The notes beneath the pieces are model-generated. The model saw only the letters and a list, made by a program, of their open reading frames with translations, did not search any database and had not been told where the DNA came from. A stretch of 64,000 nt of DNA, taken from contig NC_090451.1 in assembly GCF_031143425.1 (NCBI RefSeq), positions 354,586,339 to 354,650,338 of the forward strand, in the 5' to 3' direction. Position numbers and translations under genes: made by a program. This DNA comes from Pleurodeles waltl. Its lineage: Eukaryota > Chordata > Amphibia > Caudata > Salamandridae. Shown piece after piece: positions 1 through 11,450 of this stretch (positions are counted from its first letter, which is position 1; each line of letters opens with the position of its first letter).

Positions 1-418
1 TGCCCCTATACCTATGTGCTCCCATTGCATTCAATTGTGACTATACATTGTTTGCACTGTTTTCTATTGCTATTACTGCATATTTCTGGTATTGTGTACA
101 TATATCTTGTGTATATTTGCTATCCTCATACTGAGGGTACTCACTGAGATACTTCTGGCATATTGTCATAAAAATAAAGTACCTTTATTTTTTAGTATAT
201 CTGTGTATAGTGTTTTCTTATGATATTGTGCATATGACACCAGTGGTATAGTAGGAGCTTTACACGCCTCCTAGTTCAGCCTAAGCTGCTCTGCTAAGCT
301 ACCCTTTCTATCAGCCTAAGCTGCTAGACACCCCTCTACACTAATCATTGATACCTGGACCTGGTGCAAGGTGTAAGTACCCCTTGGTACCCACTACAAG
401 CCAGGCCAGCCTCCTACA
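1..418 (+). mobile_element. Family 2 LTR-like element, 3' terminal part (cut by window edge)
   Basis: This stretch is non-coding and matches the 3' end of the complete Family 2 element at 4965-8865 and the ends at 37500-37938 and, inverted, 40823-41300. Shared landmarks are a polyadenylation-like AATAAAG at about 173-179, the duplicated block CAGCCTAAGCTGCT, and the terminal CCAGGCCAGCCTCCTACA at 401-418. The 5' end lies outside the window, so its target-site duplication cannot be checked. It abuts the GC-rich start of the L1 and probably sits in that LINE's 5' UTR. Confidence 0.75.
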
Positions 419-1148
419 GTGGGTGCGTTGCTGAGACCTGAACGCCCCCCCCGCTTGGATGCGCCGGGCAACGACAAGGCCCATGTGCTGTGGACCCCGA
501 GGTTGGAGGTGGCAGGGGTGCGGCGAGATCTGACAGCTGGGAGCATGAGAGCTCTGTGGCGGTATCGCAGGACTCGGTAGCACTTTTCGGGCCACGGTTC
601 AGGCCGCCCGCGGCCTGCACAGCTCCCACTGATATCATAGCTGCACACGGGCACCAGTCCACGCGAGAGGGGCCGCCGCTCATTTCTATGAGGATTTGGC
701 ATCCGGAAATGGTGGCTATGGGACCGTCCTAGTGAACTGTAGCCTAATCCTGAAACCTTGGGCTCTCGACTTGCCAGCCACCCTGCAATACTTTGCCCAG
801 GCCGTCTTTTGGACCCGTTGGCAGTTGCTGTGACTGAGGGGACACCAGGACTGCGTCCCTCGGTCCGAGGCAGACTGTTTGTGAGCAGCTTGGAATTATT
901 TGACCAGCACTGACTCGGAGGGCTAATCTCCCCCTCCGGTGTTGCCTCAATTTGCTTCCATATGGCTCTGAGGCTTGTTGAACCTGATCTACCCCAGCCT
1001 CTCATCGCGCTACTTAACAAGGGCATCACATTATCCATACCAGTGCGCTGGCGCCGTGCGAGGGGTCTGCTCACTGGATGTCTTTTGGCTGATCAACATA
1101 GCATCTGCCTCATTCCTTCTGGATACTCACCGCCGGTGCTGACCCTGT
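419..1148 (+). promoter_or_regulatory. Probable 5' UTR of the L1-type LINE
   Basis: This GC-rich, CpG-containing stretch has only short random frames and lies directly upstream of the L1 ORF1 remnant in the same orientation. L1 elements carry an internal promoter in a 5' UTR of about this size, so that role is inferred from position. No conserved promoter motif was identified. The true 5' end of the LINE is uncertain because a Family 2 terminus abuts at 418. Confidence 0.45.
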
Positions 1149-2050
1149 GTGGGTGCGAACCTGGTCAGATGTCCCTCTTTGGGGCCTTCCAGTGGCTCGG
1201 GCGGCCGGATGGGTAAACCGAGATCTGTCAGGACTCATGCGACGACCATGGAGACAGCATGGGTGCCGACTGGGAACCCGGACTCTACCTCCCAGGCATT
1301 GCGCCAGATGGAAGCCACCCTACATAATCACACATCACAATTCAAGAGGGTGCTGCAGGCCATACTAGACACAAAAACCACTCTAGAGACTAAGATAGAT
1401 GCTGTTATGCAGGACATTAACCTGCTACGGACTGACCACCGGGCACTTGTGGAGAGAGTGACGGAAACGGAGAACGACATAGCGACACTGTCCTGCAGTG
1501 TGAAGGCCCTTCAGGAGAAGATGACCCATTAACCACCGAGGTGGATGGGCTCCGACGCAGGGCTGAAGATGCGGAGGGGAGATCGAGGCGAAATAACATA
1601 CACCTGGTGGGATTCCCGGAGAGGGCCAAGGGTCACAGTGCGGAATTGTTCTAGGAGGGTTGGCTGACAGACACTATTTTACAGAACAAAGTGCCGAAAT
1701 TCTTCTTGGTGGAATATGCTCATAGGGTCCCAAGGCAGACCCCCACCAGCGGGTGCTCACCCCGACCACTGATAGCACACTTCCTCAACTACCGCGACAG
1801 AGACTTAGTGCTGCAGCTGTTTCAGAAGGAAGGCCAGCATAAGTTCGAGAATGAATCAATCTCTGCCTATCCGGACTTCACTGCCGAAGTCCAAAAAAGG
1901 CATAGTTCCTTCTACACAGCGAAACAACGCCTCCGTGAGCATAATATTAAATATGCCCTTCTCTTCCCCATGAAACTGTGAGTTCAGGATGGTTCTGCAG
2001 TGCACGTCATCGCCTCCTCGGATGACGCTTGGACCGGGCTGCATGCTAAG
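1149..2050 (+). pseudogene. L1-type LINE ORF1 (RNA-binding protein), degenerate
   Basis: In active L1s, ORF1 encodes the trimeric RNA-binding chaperone that coats the element's RNA. An open frame at 1149-1532 gives a charged helical segment with heptad-like spacing (ALRQMEATLHNHTSQFKRVL and following), as expected for the coiled coil. After a stop at 1530-1532, another frame carries the conserved turn RRNNIHLVGFPERA at about 1590-1626. A third frame (1691-1981) carries AHRVP, RPLIAHFLNYRDRD and YALLFP, matching the L1 RRM and C-terminal domain. At least two frame changes, an in-frame stop near 1651 and a stop at 1979-1981 make it a pseudogene. The call rests on motif order. Confidence 0.8.
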
Positions 2051-2350
2051 GGGTTCGCCCAGCCTGCGCATCCAAAGGAGCCATGGTCGCCTCCTGTTCT
2101 GTTTTCTTGTGCTGTTTATTCATGACTTATGTTGATGTTTTAATGCTTATTTCACTGTGGGCTTCTCTCTTATATCCCCATTGGCTAGATTTATTATTGC
2201 CACGGATTGTAGTCAAGGGGGAGGGGTGGGGACACGCTGGTGGCTCTGTGCTGAGGCGGCAGTCTGGGCGTGTGCGCCTGTCAAGATTGTTCATAGAATG
2301 GGGGGTTGGAACTCAGGAGCTCCCCCACTGCCTTAAATCATCGTATAGTA

Positions 2351-2760
2351 ATGGTTGTACAGTCTCAGGCACACATCCCTCGTTATAACGTGGTCACGTG
2401 GAATGTGAGGGGCATGTCCACTCTGCGCAGGCGATGGCGCATACATGCATTCGTGAGGCGAAACCTGGTCCACATTGCAATGCGTCAGGAAACGCATTTA
2501 TCAGCTAAGCTAGAGAGAATGCGCGCCAGCTGGAGGTGTCAATTGGTGGGCACTACCTCCTCATCCTTTGCTCGGGGTGTAACAATTTGGATTGCGCTGG
2601 GGGTACCATATATGATCTCCCGCACACAGGTAGACCCCGATGGACGTTATGTGGTGATCGAGGGCTCCCTGGATGGCGCGCCATTGGCTCTTGTGGCGCT
2701 TTATACACCCAATTCCAATGCAATGTCGGACGGAATATTCAGGGATCCTTCTGTGGAGAG
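2351..2760 (+). pseudogene. L1-type LINE ORF2, endonuclease N-terminal part
   Basis: ORF2 of L1 elements encodes an apurinic-type endonuclease followed by a reverse transcriptase. This open frame begins at an ATG at 2351 and shows the opening strand VVTWNVRGM and the metal-binding glutamate motif RQETHL (glutamine-glutamate pair) at about residues 35-42. It stays open until it meets a Family 1 element at 2761. The protein resumes after that insertion at 9313 and again after a second insertion at 14107. The five bases before the junction, GAGAG (2756-2760), recur at 9308-9312 as the target-site duplication. Confidence 0.85.
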
Positions 2761-5700
2761 TGTAAGGAAATGCCTCCTTGGCATTGTTACCCCCTGGCCT
2801 TTTGCCTTTGCTGATGCTAAGTTAGGATTGAAAGTGTGCTGGGACCCTGCTAACCAGGCCCCAGCACCAGAGTTCTTTCCCTAAACTGTACCTTTGCTTC
2901 CACAACTGGCACAGCCCTGGCACTCAGATAAGTCCCTTGTAACTGGTACCCCTAGTTCCAAGGGCCCTGATGCCAGGGAAGGTCTCTAAGGGCTGCAGCA
3001 TGTCTTATGCCACCCTGGGAACCCCTCACTCAGCATTGTGTGTGCTGGTGGGGAGAAAATCACTAAGTCAACATGGCACTCCGCTCAGAGTGCCATGCCA
3101 ACCTCACACCGCCTGTGGCATAAGTAAGTCACCCCTCTAGCAGGCCTTACAGCCCTAAGGCAGGGTTCAATATACCACAGGTGAGGGCATATGTGCATGA
3201 GCACTATGCAGCTACAGTGTCTAAGCTAAAGCTTAGACATTGTAAATGCAGGGTAGCCATAAGAGTACATGGTCTGGGAGTTTATCAAACACGAACTCCA
3301 CAGTTCCATAATGGATACACTGAAATCTGGGAAGTTTGGTATCAGACTTCTCAACACAATAAATGCACACCGATGACAGTTTGGAATTTATGGTAACATG
3401 CACCCAGAGGGCATCTTAGAGATGCCCCATGAACACCAACCCGACTTCTAGTGTGGGGCTGACCAGTTTCTGCCAGCCTGCCACAACCAGACGTGTTTCT
3501 GGCCACATGGGGAGAGTGCCTTTGTCACCCTGTGGCCAGGAACAAAGCCTGCACTGGGTGGAGGTGCTTCTCACCTCCCCCTGCAGGAATTGTAATACCT
3601 GGTGGTGAGCCTCAAAGGCTCACCCCCTTTGTTACAGCGTCCCAGGGCATCCCATCTAGTGGAGATGCCCGCCCCTCCAGCCACTGCCCCCACTTTTGGC
3701 AGCAAGGCTGGAGGAGATAATTAGGAAAACAAGGAGGAGTCACCCACCAGTCAGGACAGCCCCTAAGGTGCCCTGAGCTGAGGTGACCCTTGCCTTTAGA
3801 AATCCTCTATCTTAAGTTTGGAGGATTCCCCCAATAGGATTAGGGATGTGCCCCCCTCCCCACAGGGAGGAAGCACAAAGAGGGTGTAGCCACCCTCCAT
3901 AACAGTAGCCATTGGCTAGTGCCCTCCCAGACCTAAACACACCCCTAAATTTAGGGGCACCCCAGAACCCAGGAAATCAGATTCCTGCAACCTGAACTAA
4001 AAAGAAGGACTGCTGACCTACAAGCCTGCAGAGACAATGGAAGACAACACCTGCTTCGGCCCCAGCCCTACCGGCCTGTCTCCTGACTCAAAAACCTGCA
4101 ACTAGCGACTAATCCAACAGGGGCCAACGACCTCTGAAGCCTCAGAGGACTGCCCTGAATCCCAGGACCAAGAAACTCCAGTCAGCAGGGGCTCTGCTCA
4201 ACAACCTGCAACAAACTTGCAACTTTTCTACAACTTTAAAGACCTCACTCTTCCCGCCGGAAGAGTGAGACTTGACACACTGCACTTGACGTCCCCGGCT
4301 CGAGATCCAGAGAACCAATACCACAGGGAGGACTCCCCGGGGACTGCGACCCCGTAAGTAGCCTGAGATGACCCCCACACCGACAGAGAGAATCCAGAGG
4401 CTTCCCCTGACCGCGACTGCCTGTAACAAGGGACCCAACACCTGGACCAAGCACTGGGCACCCGCAACCCCCAGGACCAGAAGGAACCGAACTTCAGTGC
4501 AGGAGTGACCCCCAGGCGACCCTCTGCCTAGCCCAGGTGGTGGCTGGCCCGAGAAGCCCCCCTGTGCCCTGTCTGCGCCACTAGAGTGACCCCCCCGGGT
4601 CCCTCCATTGAAACAAATTCAAAACCCGACACCTCCTTTGCACACTGCACCCGGCTGCCCCTGTGCCGCTGAGGGTGTGTTTTGTGTGCCTACTTGGGTC
4701 CACCCCCAGTGCTCTACAAAACCCCCCTGGTCTGCCCCCCCGAGGACACAGGTACTTACCTGCAGGCATACTAGAACCGGAGAACCCCTTTTTCTCCATA
4801 GGCGCCTATGTGTTTTGGGCACCTTTTTGACCCCTCAACCTGACCGGCCCTGAGCTGCTGGTGTGGTGACTTTGCGGTTGCCTTGAACCCCCAATGGGGG
4901 GCTGCCTACGCCCAGGAACTGAGACTTGTAAGTGTCTTACTTGCCTCACAATCTAACCAATACTTGTAGGAAGATAGCCTCTTTCTAGCATTGTTACACC
5001 CACTTTTGGCCTGTTTGTGAGTATATTTCAGGGTGTTTTTACTGTCTCGCTGGGATCCTGCTAGTCAGGACCCCAGTGCTCATAGTGAAAATCCTATTTG
5101 TCAGTGTGTTTTATATGTCTCACTGGGACCCTGCTAACCAGGACCCCAGTGCTCATAGGTTGTGGCCTGAATGTGTATCCCTGTGTCACTGAGGATCTGC
5201 TAATCAGAACCTCAGTGCTTATGCTCTCTCTGCCTTTAAAATTGTCATTGCAGGCTAGTGACCATTTTTACCAATTCTGACTGGCACACTGGAACACCCT
5301 TATAATTCCCTCGTATATGGTACCTAGGTACCCAGGGTATTGGGGTTCCAGGAGATCCCTATGGACTGCAGCATTTCTTTTGCCACCCATAGGGAGCTCA
5401 GACAATTCTTACACTGAACTGCCACTACAGCCTGAGTGAAATAACGTCCATGTTATTTCACAGCCATTTTACACTGCACTTAAGTAACTTAAAGGTCACC
5501 TTTGTGTCTAGCCCTCACTTAGTGAAGATTAGCTGCAAAGTTACTTAGTGTGAGGGCACCCTGGCACTAGCCAGGGTGCCCCCACATTGTTCAGGGCAAA
5601 TTCCCCGGACTTTGTGAGCGCGGGGATACCGTTACACGCATGAACTACATATAGGTCAATACCTATATGTAGTGTCACAATGGTAACTATGAATATGGCC

Positions 5701-7475
5701 ATGTAACATGCCTAGGATCCTGGAATTGTCACCCCAATACCATTCTGGTATTGGGGGGACAATTCCATGCATCCCGGGGCTCCACAATAGAGCCCGGGTA
5801 CTGCCAAACTAACTCTCTGGGGTTTTCTCTGCAGCTACTGCTGCTGCCAACTCTCAGACAGGTTTCTGCCCCCCTGGGGCCTGGGCAGCCCAGTCCCAGG
5901 AAGGCAGAACAAAGGATTTCCTCTGAGAGAGGGTGTTACACCCTCTCCCTTTGGAAATAGGGCCTGGGAGGAGTAGTCTCTCCTGGCCACTGGAAATGCT
6001 TTGAAGGGCACAGATGGTGCCCTCCTTCCATAAGCCAGTCTACACCGGTTCAGGGATCCCCCCCAGCCCTGCTCTGGCGCAAAACTGGACAAAGGAAAGG
6101 GGAGTGACCACTCCCCTGACCAGTACCTCCATAGGGGAGGTGCCCAGAGCTGCTGCAGTGTGTCCCAGACCTCTGCCATCTTGAATGCAGAGGTGGGAGG
6201 GGACAGTGGAGACCTCTGAGTGGCCAGTGCCAGCAGGTGACATCAGAGACCCCGCCTGATAGATGCTTACCTCTCTCTGTAACCAATCCTCCTCTGAGGG
6301 CTATTAAGGATCTCTCCTGTGGGTTTCTCTTCAGATAACGAATGCAAGAGCTCACCAGAGTTCCTCTGCACTTCTCTCTTCGACTTGTGCCAAGGATTGA
6401 CCGCTGACTGCTCCAGGATGCCTGCAAAACCACAACAAAGTAGCAAGAAGACTTCCAGCAACAATGTAGTGCCTCATCCTGCTGGCTTTCTTGACTTTTT
6501 CCTGGTGGTGCATGCTCTGAGGGCTGCCTGCCTTCACTCTGCACTAAAAGCCAAGAAGAAATCTCCCGTGGGTCGACGGAATCATCCCCCTGCCAACGCA
6601 GGCACCAATCTTCTGCATCACCGGTCCTCTGGGTCCCCTCTCATCTTGACGAGCGTGGGCCCTGGAACACAGGAGCTGGATCCAAGTATCCCCGACAGTC
6701 CAGTGGACCTTCTGTCCAAATTTGGTGGAGGTAAGTCCTTGCCTCCCCACGCCAAACAGTGATCCTGTGTACTGCGTGAACTGCAGCTGCTAGGGCTTCT
6801 GTGCACTTTTGCAAGACTTCTTTTGTGCACAGCATAGCACAGGTCCCCAGCACTCCGTCCTGCATTGCCCAACTCGCTGAGTTGGACTCAGACTTCGTGG
6901 GACCCTCTTTTGTTGTGCTGAAACGACCACTGTGCTCACATCTTCTGAACGCCTGTTCAGGTGTTTTTGCTGGTGCTGCTTGCTTCTGCGTTGGCTCTCT
7001 CTGTTGCTGAGCGCCCCCTCTGTCTCCTCCTCCAAGGGGCGATCTCCTGATCCTTTCTGGGCCCCAGCAGAACCCAAAATCCTCAACCTCGACTCTTGCA
7101 ACTGGCAAGGCTTGTTTGCGGTCTTTTTGCGTGGAAACTACTCTGCATCCTCCAGCACGCCGTGTAACATCTTCTGACCAAAGGAGACGTTCCTGACACC
7201 TTCCGTTGTTGCAGAATCTTCGGCTTCTTCCACTCAGGGGCAGCCCTTTGCATCTTCATCCGGGGTTTAGTGGGCTCCTGCGCCCCCCCCCCCCCGGACA
7301 CTTGCGTGACTCTTGGACTTGGTCCCCTTCTTTTGCAGGTCCTCACTCAATCCAGGAATCTTTCTTCAGTGTTTTGCAGTCAGTTGTTTTCCTTGCAGAA
7401 TCCCCTATCTCGACTTTACCGTCTTTCTAGGGAAGTAGGGTAACTTTACTCCTACTTTTCAGGGTCTTGGGGTGG

Positions 7476-8865
7476 GGTATCTTGGACACCCTAATGTTTT
7501 CCTACATTCCCAGCGACCCTCTACACTAGGCCTGGGGTCCATTCGTGGTTCACATTCCACTTTTGGAGTATATAGTTTGTGTTGCCCCAGGCCTATTGGC
7601 TCCTATTGCATTCTATTGTGTTCTACAGTGTTTGCACTACTTTTCTAAGAGTTTTACTTACCCGATTTTGGTTTGTGTGTATATTTTGTGTATTTTACTT
7701 ACCTCCTAAGGGAATATATCCTCTGAGATACTTTTGGCATATTGTCACTAAAATAAAGTACCTTTATTTTTGGTAACCCTGAGTATTGTGTTTCTTATGA
7801 TATAGTGCTATATGATACAAGTTGTATAGTAGGAAATTTGCATGTCTCCTAGTTCAACCTAAGCTGCTCTGCTATAGCTACCTCTATCAGTCTAAGCTGC
7901 TAGAACACCTCTAATCTACTAATATGGGATAACTGGACCTGGCACAAGGTGTAAGTACCACAAGGTACCCACTATAAGCCAGGCCAGCCTCCTACAGGTA
8001 TCTTGGACACCCTTAGTGTTTTCTAACACTCCCAGCGACCCTCTACACAGTGGAGAAGTGTGGCACAATGGTTAGAGCGGCAGACCCTGATGCAGAGATC
8101 TGACCCGGGACCAGGGTTCAATTCCCGCCTCGGCGGGTCTTGGGCTCAATTCCCTTGGACCAGATAATTCTCGCCTCGATGAGACAATAATTAATGGGTC
8201 CCACTCTGTAACTCTGGGCAATAGCTTGCTTAATCTCCACAATGGCCCTGACAGCGCTTGGATGGCTGGCTTCACCCTGGGGGTTGCCCAGGAGTGGGTA
8301 CCTTACAGGGAAAAGCCAGGATGGGTTCCACAGCAGTATGCGTACAGCGCCTTGAGACCCTAACGGGTGAGTAGTGAGCTATACAAGTGCGAAATTTAGT
8401 TTTACACTAGGCCTGGGGCCCCTAAGTGGTTCGCATTCCACTTTCTCAGTATATGGTTTGTGTTGCCCCTAGGCCTATTGCATCCTATTGTATTCTACAG
8501 TGTTTGCACTACTTTTTCAACTGTTTACTTACCTGATTTTGGTTTGTGTGTATATTTTTTGTATTTTACTTACCTCCTAAGGGAGTATATCCTCTGAGAT
8601 ATTTTTGGCACATTGTCACTAAAAGAAAGTACCTTTATTTTTAGTAACTGATTATTGTGATTCTTATGATATAGTGCTATATGATATAAGTGGTATAGTA
8701 GGTGCTTTGCATGTCTCCTAGTTCAGCCTAAGCTGCTCTGCTATATCTACCACTATCAGCATAAGCTGCTAGAACACTACTAATCTGCAAATAAGGGATA
8801 ACTGGACCTGGCCCACGGTTTAAGTACCATCAGATACCCACTATAAGCCAGGCCAGCTTCCTACA
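7476..8865 (+). repeat. Tandem duplication of the Family 2 3' terminus
   Basis: Two copies of the last roughly 515 bases of the element follow each other. Both begin GGTATCTTGGACACCCT, at 7476 and 7997. The first copy already ends in a full element terminus (CCAGCCTCCTACA at 7984-7996), and the second ends at the true boundary at 8865. The second contains the SINE at 8049-8402; without it the copies are nearly equal in length. Confidence 0.8.
8049..8402 (+). mobile_element. tRNA-derived SINE
   Basis: The head resembles a tRNA gene with both polymerase III internal promoter boxes: an A-box-like TGGCACAATGG near 8061 and a B box GGTTCAATTCC near 8117. A roughly 200-base unrelated body follows. 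The tail (GCGCCTTGAGACCC, then GAGCTATACAAGTGCGAA) resembles the 3' ends borrowed from L2/CR1-type LINEs in vertebrate SINEs. TACAC at 8044-8048 and 8403-8407 is the likely target-site duplication; the first Family 2 tandem copy lacks this insert, confirming the empty site. Family assignment was not attempted. Confidence 0.8.
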
Positions 8866-9312
8866 ATACTTACCTCCCCCAGGAACTGTTGATTTTTGCA
8901 CTGTGTCTACTTTTAAAATAGCGTATTGCCATTTTAACAAAAACTGTATATGTTATTGCTCTAATTCAATGTTCCTAACTTACCTGTGTGGAGTACCCTG
9001 CATTTTATGTATTTACTTCAAATCTTGAACTTGCGGTTCTAAAATAAATTAAGAAAATATATTTTTCTATATAAAAACCTATTGGCCTGGAGTAAGTCTG
9101 AGTGTCTGTTCCTCATTTATTGCCAGTGTGTGTACAACAAATGCTTAACACTACCCTCTGATAAGCCTACTGCACGACCACACTACCACAAAATAGAGCA
9201 TTAGAATTAGCGTATTTTGCCACTATCTTACCTCTAAAGGGAACCCTTGGACTCTGTGCACACTATTTCTTACTTTGAGATAGTATATACAGAGCCAACT
9301 TCCTACAGAGAG

Positions 9313-9650
9313 TAATTGAGGGAGGTGACTAACTTTTTTGGATGTCCATTTTGATCGCTCCTTCCCTCCTCTGAACTAAGCAGGCAGATTTCGCATGAGT
9401 TTGAAGCATGGAGATTTAAGAAGGGCTTGTGCAATGTCTGGCGCTTGTCGCACCAGGCAAAACGTGAATACTCCTTTCACTCCCAAGTGCATGACTTACA
9501 CAGCAGGATAGACCTGATTTTTGCACCGCTCTCGTTGGTACATAGGGTTCACGCCTCCGATTATCTGGCCCGTACCGAGTCAGATCACTGCGAGTGGTCT
9601 TGGACTGGGGCCGCTCGAGACCCCGGATAACTACATGGTGTTTGCAGCCG
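9313..9650 (+). pseudogene. L1-type LINE ORF2, endonuclease C-terminal part
   Basis: Downstream of the first Family 1 insertion the L1 endonuclease resumes. The frame 9427-9630 carries HDLHSRIDLIFAPLSL and then SDH, the catalytic aspartate-histidine pair that closes the endonuclease domain in LINEs. Stops and shifts at 9340-9426 and after 9630 show decay. It lies at the expected distance upstream of the reverse transcriptase at 10260-11220 and on the same strand. Confidence 0.8.
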
Positions 9651-10249
9651 GAGGCCTTGGCGGATCCCCTTTCTGCGCGGAACTTGCTCAATGCCTAGCC
9701 ACTTACTTCTTACAAAATCACAACACGACACTGCACAGGGCGACAGAGTGGGATGCTCATAAAGTAGTAATACGAGGCCATTGCATGGCTGCCTCCATTG
9801 GGGTCCGTTGAGTCCGGGTTAGGGAGCTGTCGGAGCAGGAATCTAAGCTGCGCATGTGGAAGTCGCAGTGGTGAGGAGTCAAGCCATAAAGAAGCCAATG
9901 AAAGACTGAGGAAACACGATTATCGGCATATCAGATGACAATACGCAGAGGGGGACAGGGCAGGACGTCTGCTGGCTTGGTTGGTACTCAACAATCCCCA
10001 ATCCTTGCCCATTGGGGAGATCCGATTGGACTCCGGAGAAATAGTAAACACCTAAGAGGCGATTAACGATGATTTTTATACCTACTATTGAGAATTATAT
10101 GCGCCCCCCCCCTCCTCCCTCGATGGGACTAGTGGCTGGCTTCTTGAGCTCTATACATCTGAGTTGCCTGCTCCCCGAGGAGGCGGTTGCATTGGACGAC
10201 CCTATTGGTCTGGAATAGATACGCCTTGCGTTATCCCAAATGTCCTGAA

Positions 10250-11450
10250 ACAAGGCCCCTGGCTCAGATGGTCTCCCGGTTGAGTACTTTGCGTCCCTGG
10301 CGCCTCATCTATTACAGGCCATGCTCCATGTGTTCAATGAAGCGCAGACCCGGAAGCAGCTGCCGGGCACGATGCGTGAGGCCCTCATAGCGGCACTCCC
10401 AAAGCCTGGCCACGATCCCCTCGATGTTCATTCATACTACCCTCTTTCATTGTTAAACACAGATTATAACGTGCTCAGGAAAATATTAGCCAATAGGCTC
10501 CTCCCATATATTCCTCATTTGATACACGAGGATCAATCAGGCCTCCTACCGGGCAGGAATACTTTCCTGAACATTAGGAGATTGATCCGTATACTACATA
10601 ATAACCAATCTGTGCCCAACCACAATGGTGTTGCCTTGTCATTGGATATAGAAAAGGCGTTTGACACGTTGAGTTGGGACTTTGGGAATCGCTCGCTGAG
10701 ATGGGCTTCGGGGACGGATACATAGCATGGATTAGAACATTATACTGTAGCCCGTCGGCCCGCGTCAAGACAGGGCAAATCGTCTCCGACCCCTTCCCGA
10801 TCCACAGAGGCACCAGACAGGGGTGCCCGCTGTCTACTTTGCTGTTTGCCATAGCTATGGAGCCCTTGGCCGCCCGACTCAGAACGCATGCACAACAATG
10901 GGGCGCTCCAGAGTTACACACACATCACATCATCTACTTGTACGCAGATGACTCTTTGATCTATCTACGTGATCACACGACATCTGTGCGACTAATTCTG
11001 GAGACATTGGATTACTATGCTGGCTCCTCCGGCCTGCGTGTAAATAGGTCCAAATCTTGCATTTTCCCCCGTCTCCTGTCCCTCTGGAACTCCAATCGGC
11101 ACTGCCAGAATATCACCTGCCATGGTGCCATACCACCATTAAGTCCTTGGGTGTACAGGTATACCACTCTCTGGAGGACCTCAGAGAGGGCAATATGGGC
11201 AGAGTTATTCGTACCATAAGGGGTTCTCTGCCCTTCTGGGGGCTCTCCCCTTGTCGCCCATGGGCAGATTATCCATCGCTAAGATGCTCATCCTGCCTCG
11301 TCTACTTTATTACTTTGCAGCGCTCCCGATTGTCTTACCATGCTCATTCTTTAAGACCTTACAGGGCATGGTGACAGATTTTATATGGGGGTAAGATAGA
11401 CACCGCGCGGCCAAGTCCACGACACATATCCACAGACTGAGGGAGGTTTG
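10250..11450 (+). pseudogene. L1-type LINE ORF2, reverse transcriptase domain
   Basis: Reverse transcriptase motifs appear in order: KAPGSDGLP (10255-10281), a degenerate YYPLSLLNTD (10438-10467), DQSGLLPGRNT, and LSLDIEKAFDTLSW with the first catalytic aspartate (10636-10677). After a frame change at about 10680 come GTRQGCPLST and the catalytic box YADD at 10941-10952, followed by GLRVNRSKS. Further frame changes follow 11060. The thumb-region sequence reaches the Family 1 insertion at 11451, where GTTTG begins the target-site duplication. The motifs match L1/Tx1-type ORF2 best. At least three frame disruptions make it inactive. Confidence 0.9.

Larger units (their letters stand above)
4965..8865 (+). 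mobile_element. Family 2 LTR-like element, complete copy 2a, nested in Family 1
   Basis: It starts TGTAGGAAGATAGCC and ends GGCCAGCTTCCTACA, with the 5-bp target-site duplication ATACT at 4960-4964 and 8866-8870. It is non-coding. Three imperfect 31-nt dyad boxes lie at 5048-5078, 5121-5151 and 5187-5217. The 3' end is present twice in tandem: 7476-7996 and 7997-8865, the second copy carrying a SINE. AATAAA-like signals lie near 7752 in both orientations of this family's copies. Around the insertion, Family 1 sequence continues in register with the unbroken copy 1b. Confidence 0.85.
2761..9307 (+). mobile_element. Family 1 LTR-like element, copy 1a (with nested Family 2)
   Basis: The element starts TGTAAGGAAATGCC and ends GCCAACTTCCTACA, with a perfect 5-bp target-site duplication GAGAG on both sides. 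The TG...CA ends, the 5-bp duplication, the near-terminal AATAAA and the lack of coding capacity fit a solo long terminal repeat or a non-autonomous LTR element. Without the Family 2 insertion (4965-8865) it is about 2.65 kb, the same as intact copy 1b. It splits the L1 endonuclease. A 32-nt dyad box lies at 2836-2867 and a GGGCTGCAGCAT block at 2990-3001. No gag or pol was found in it. Confidence 0.85.

Noticed and set aside
6728..6740. Splice-donor-like GAGGTAAGT in Family 2 and CAGGTAAGT in Family 1 (11611-11619)
   Set aside because: Such short matches are expected by chance in 64 kb. No paired acceptor or coding exon supports splicing, although it could be tested with RNA reads.
8056..8130. 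Possible tRNA gene
   Set aside because: A and B boxes are present, but the cloverleaf is not completed, and the head runs on into a SINE body flanked by a target duplication.
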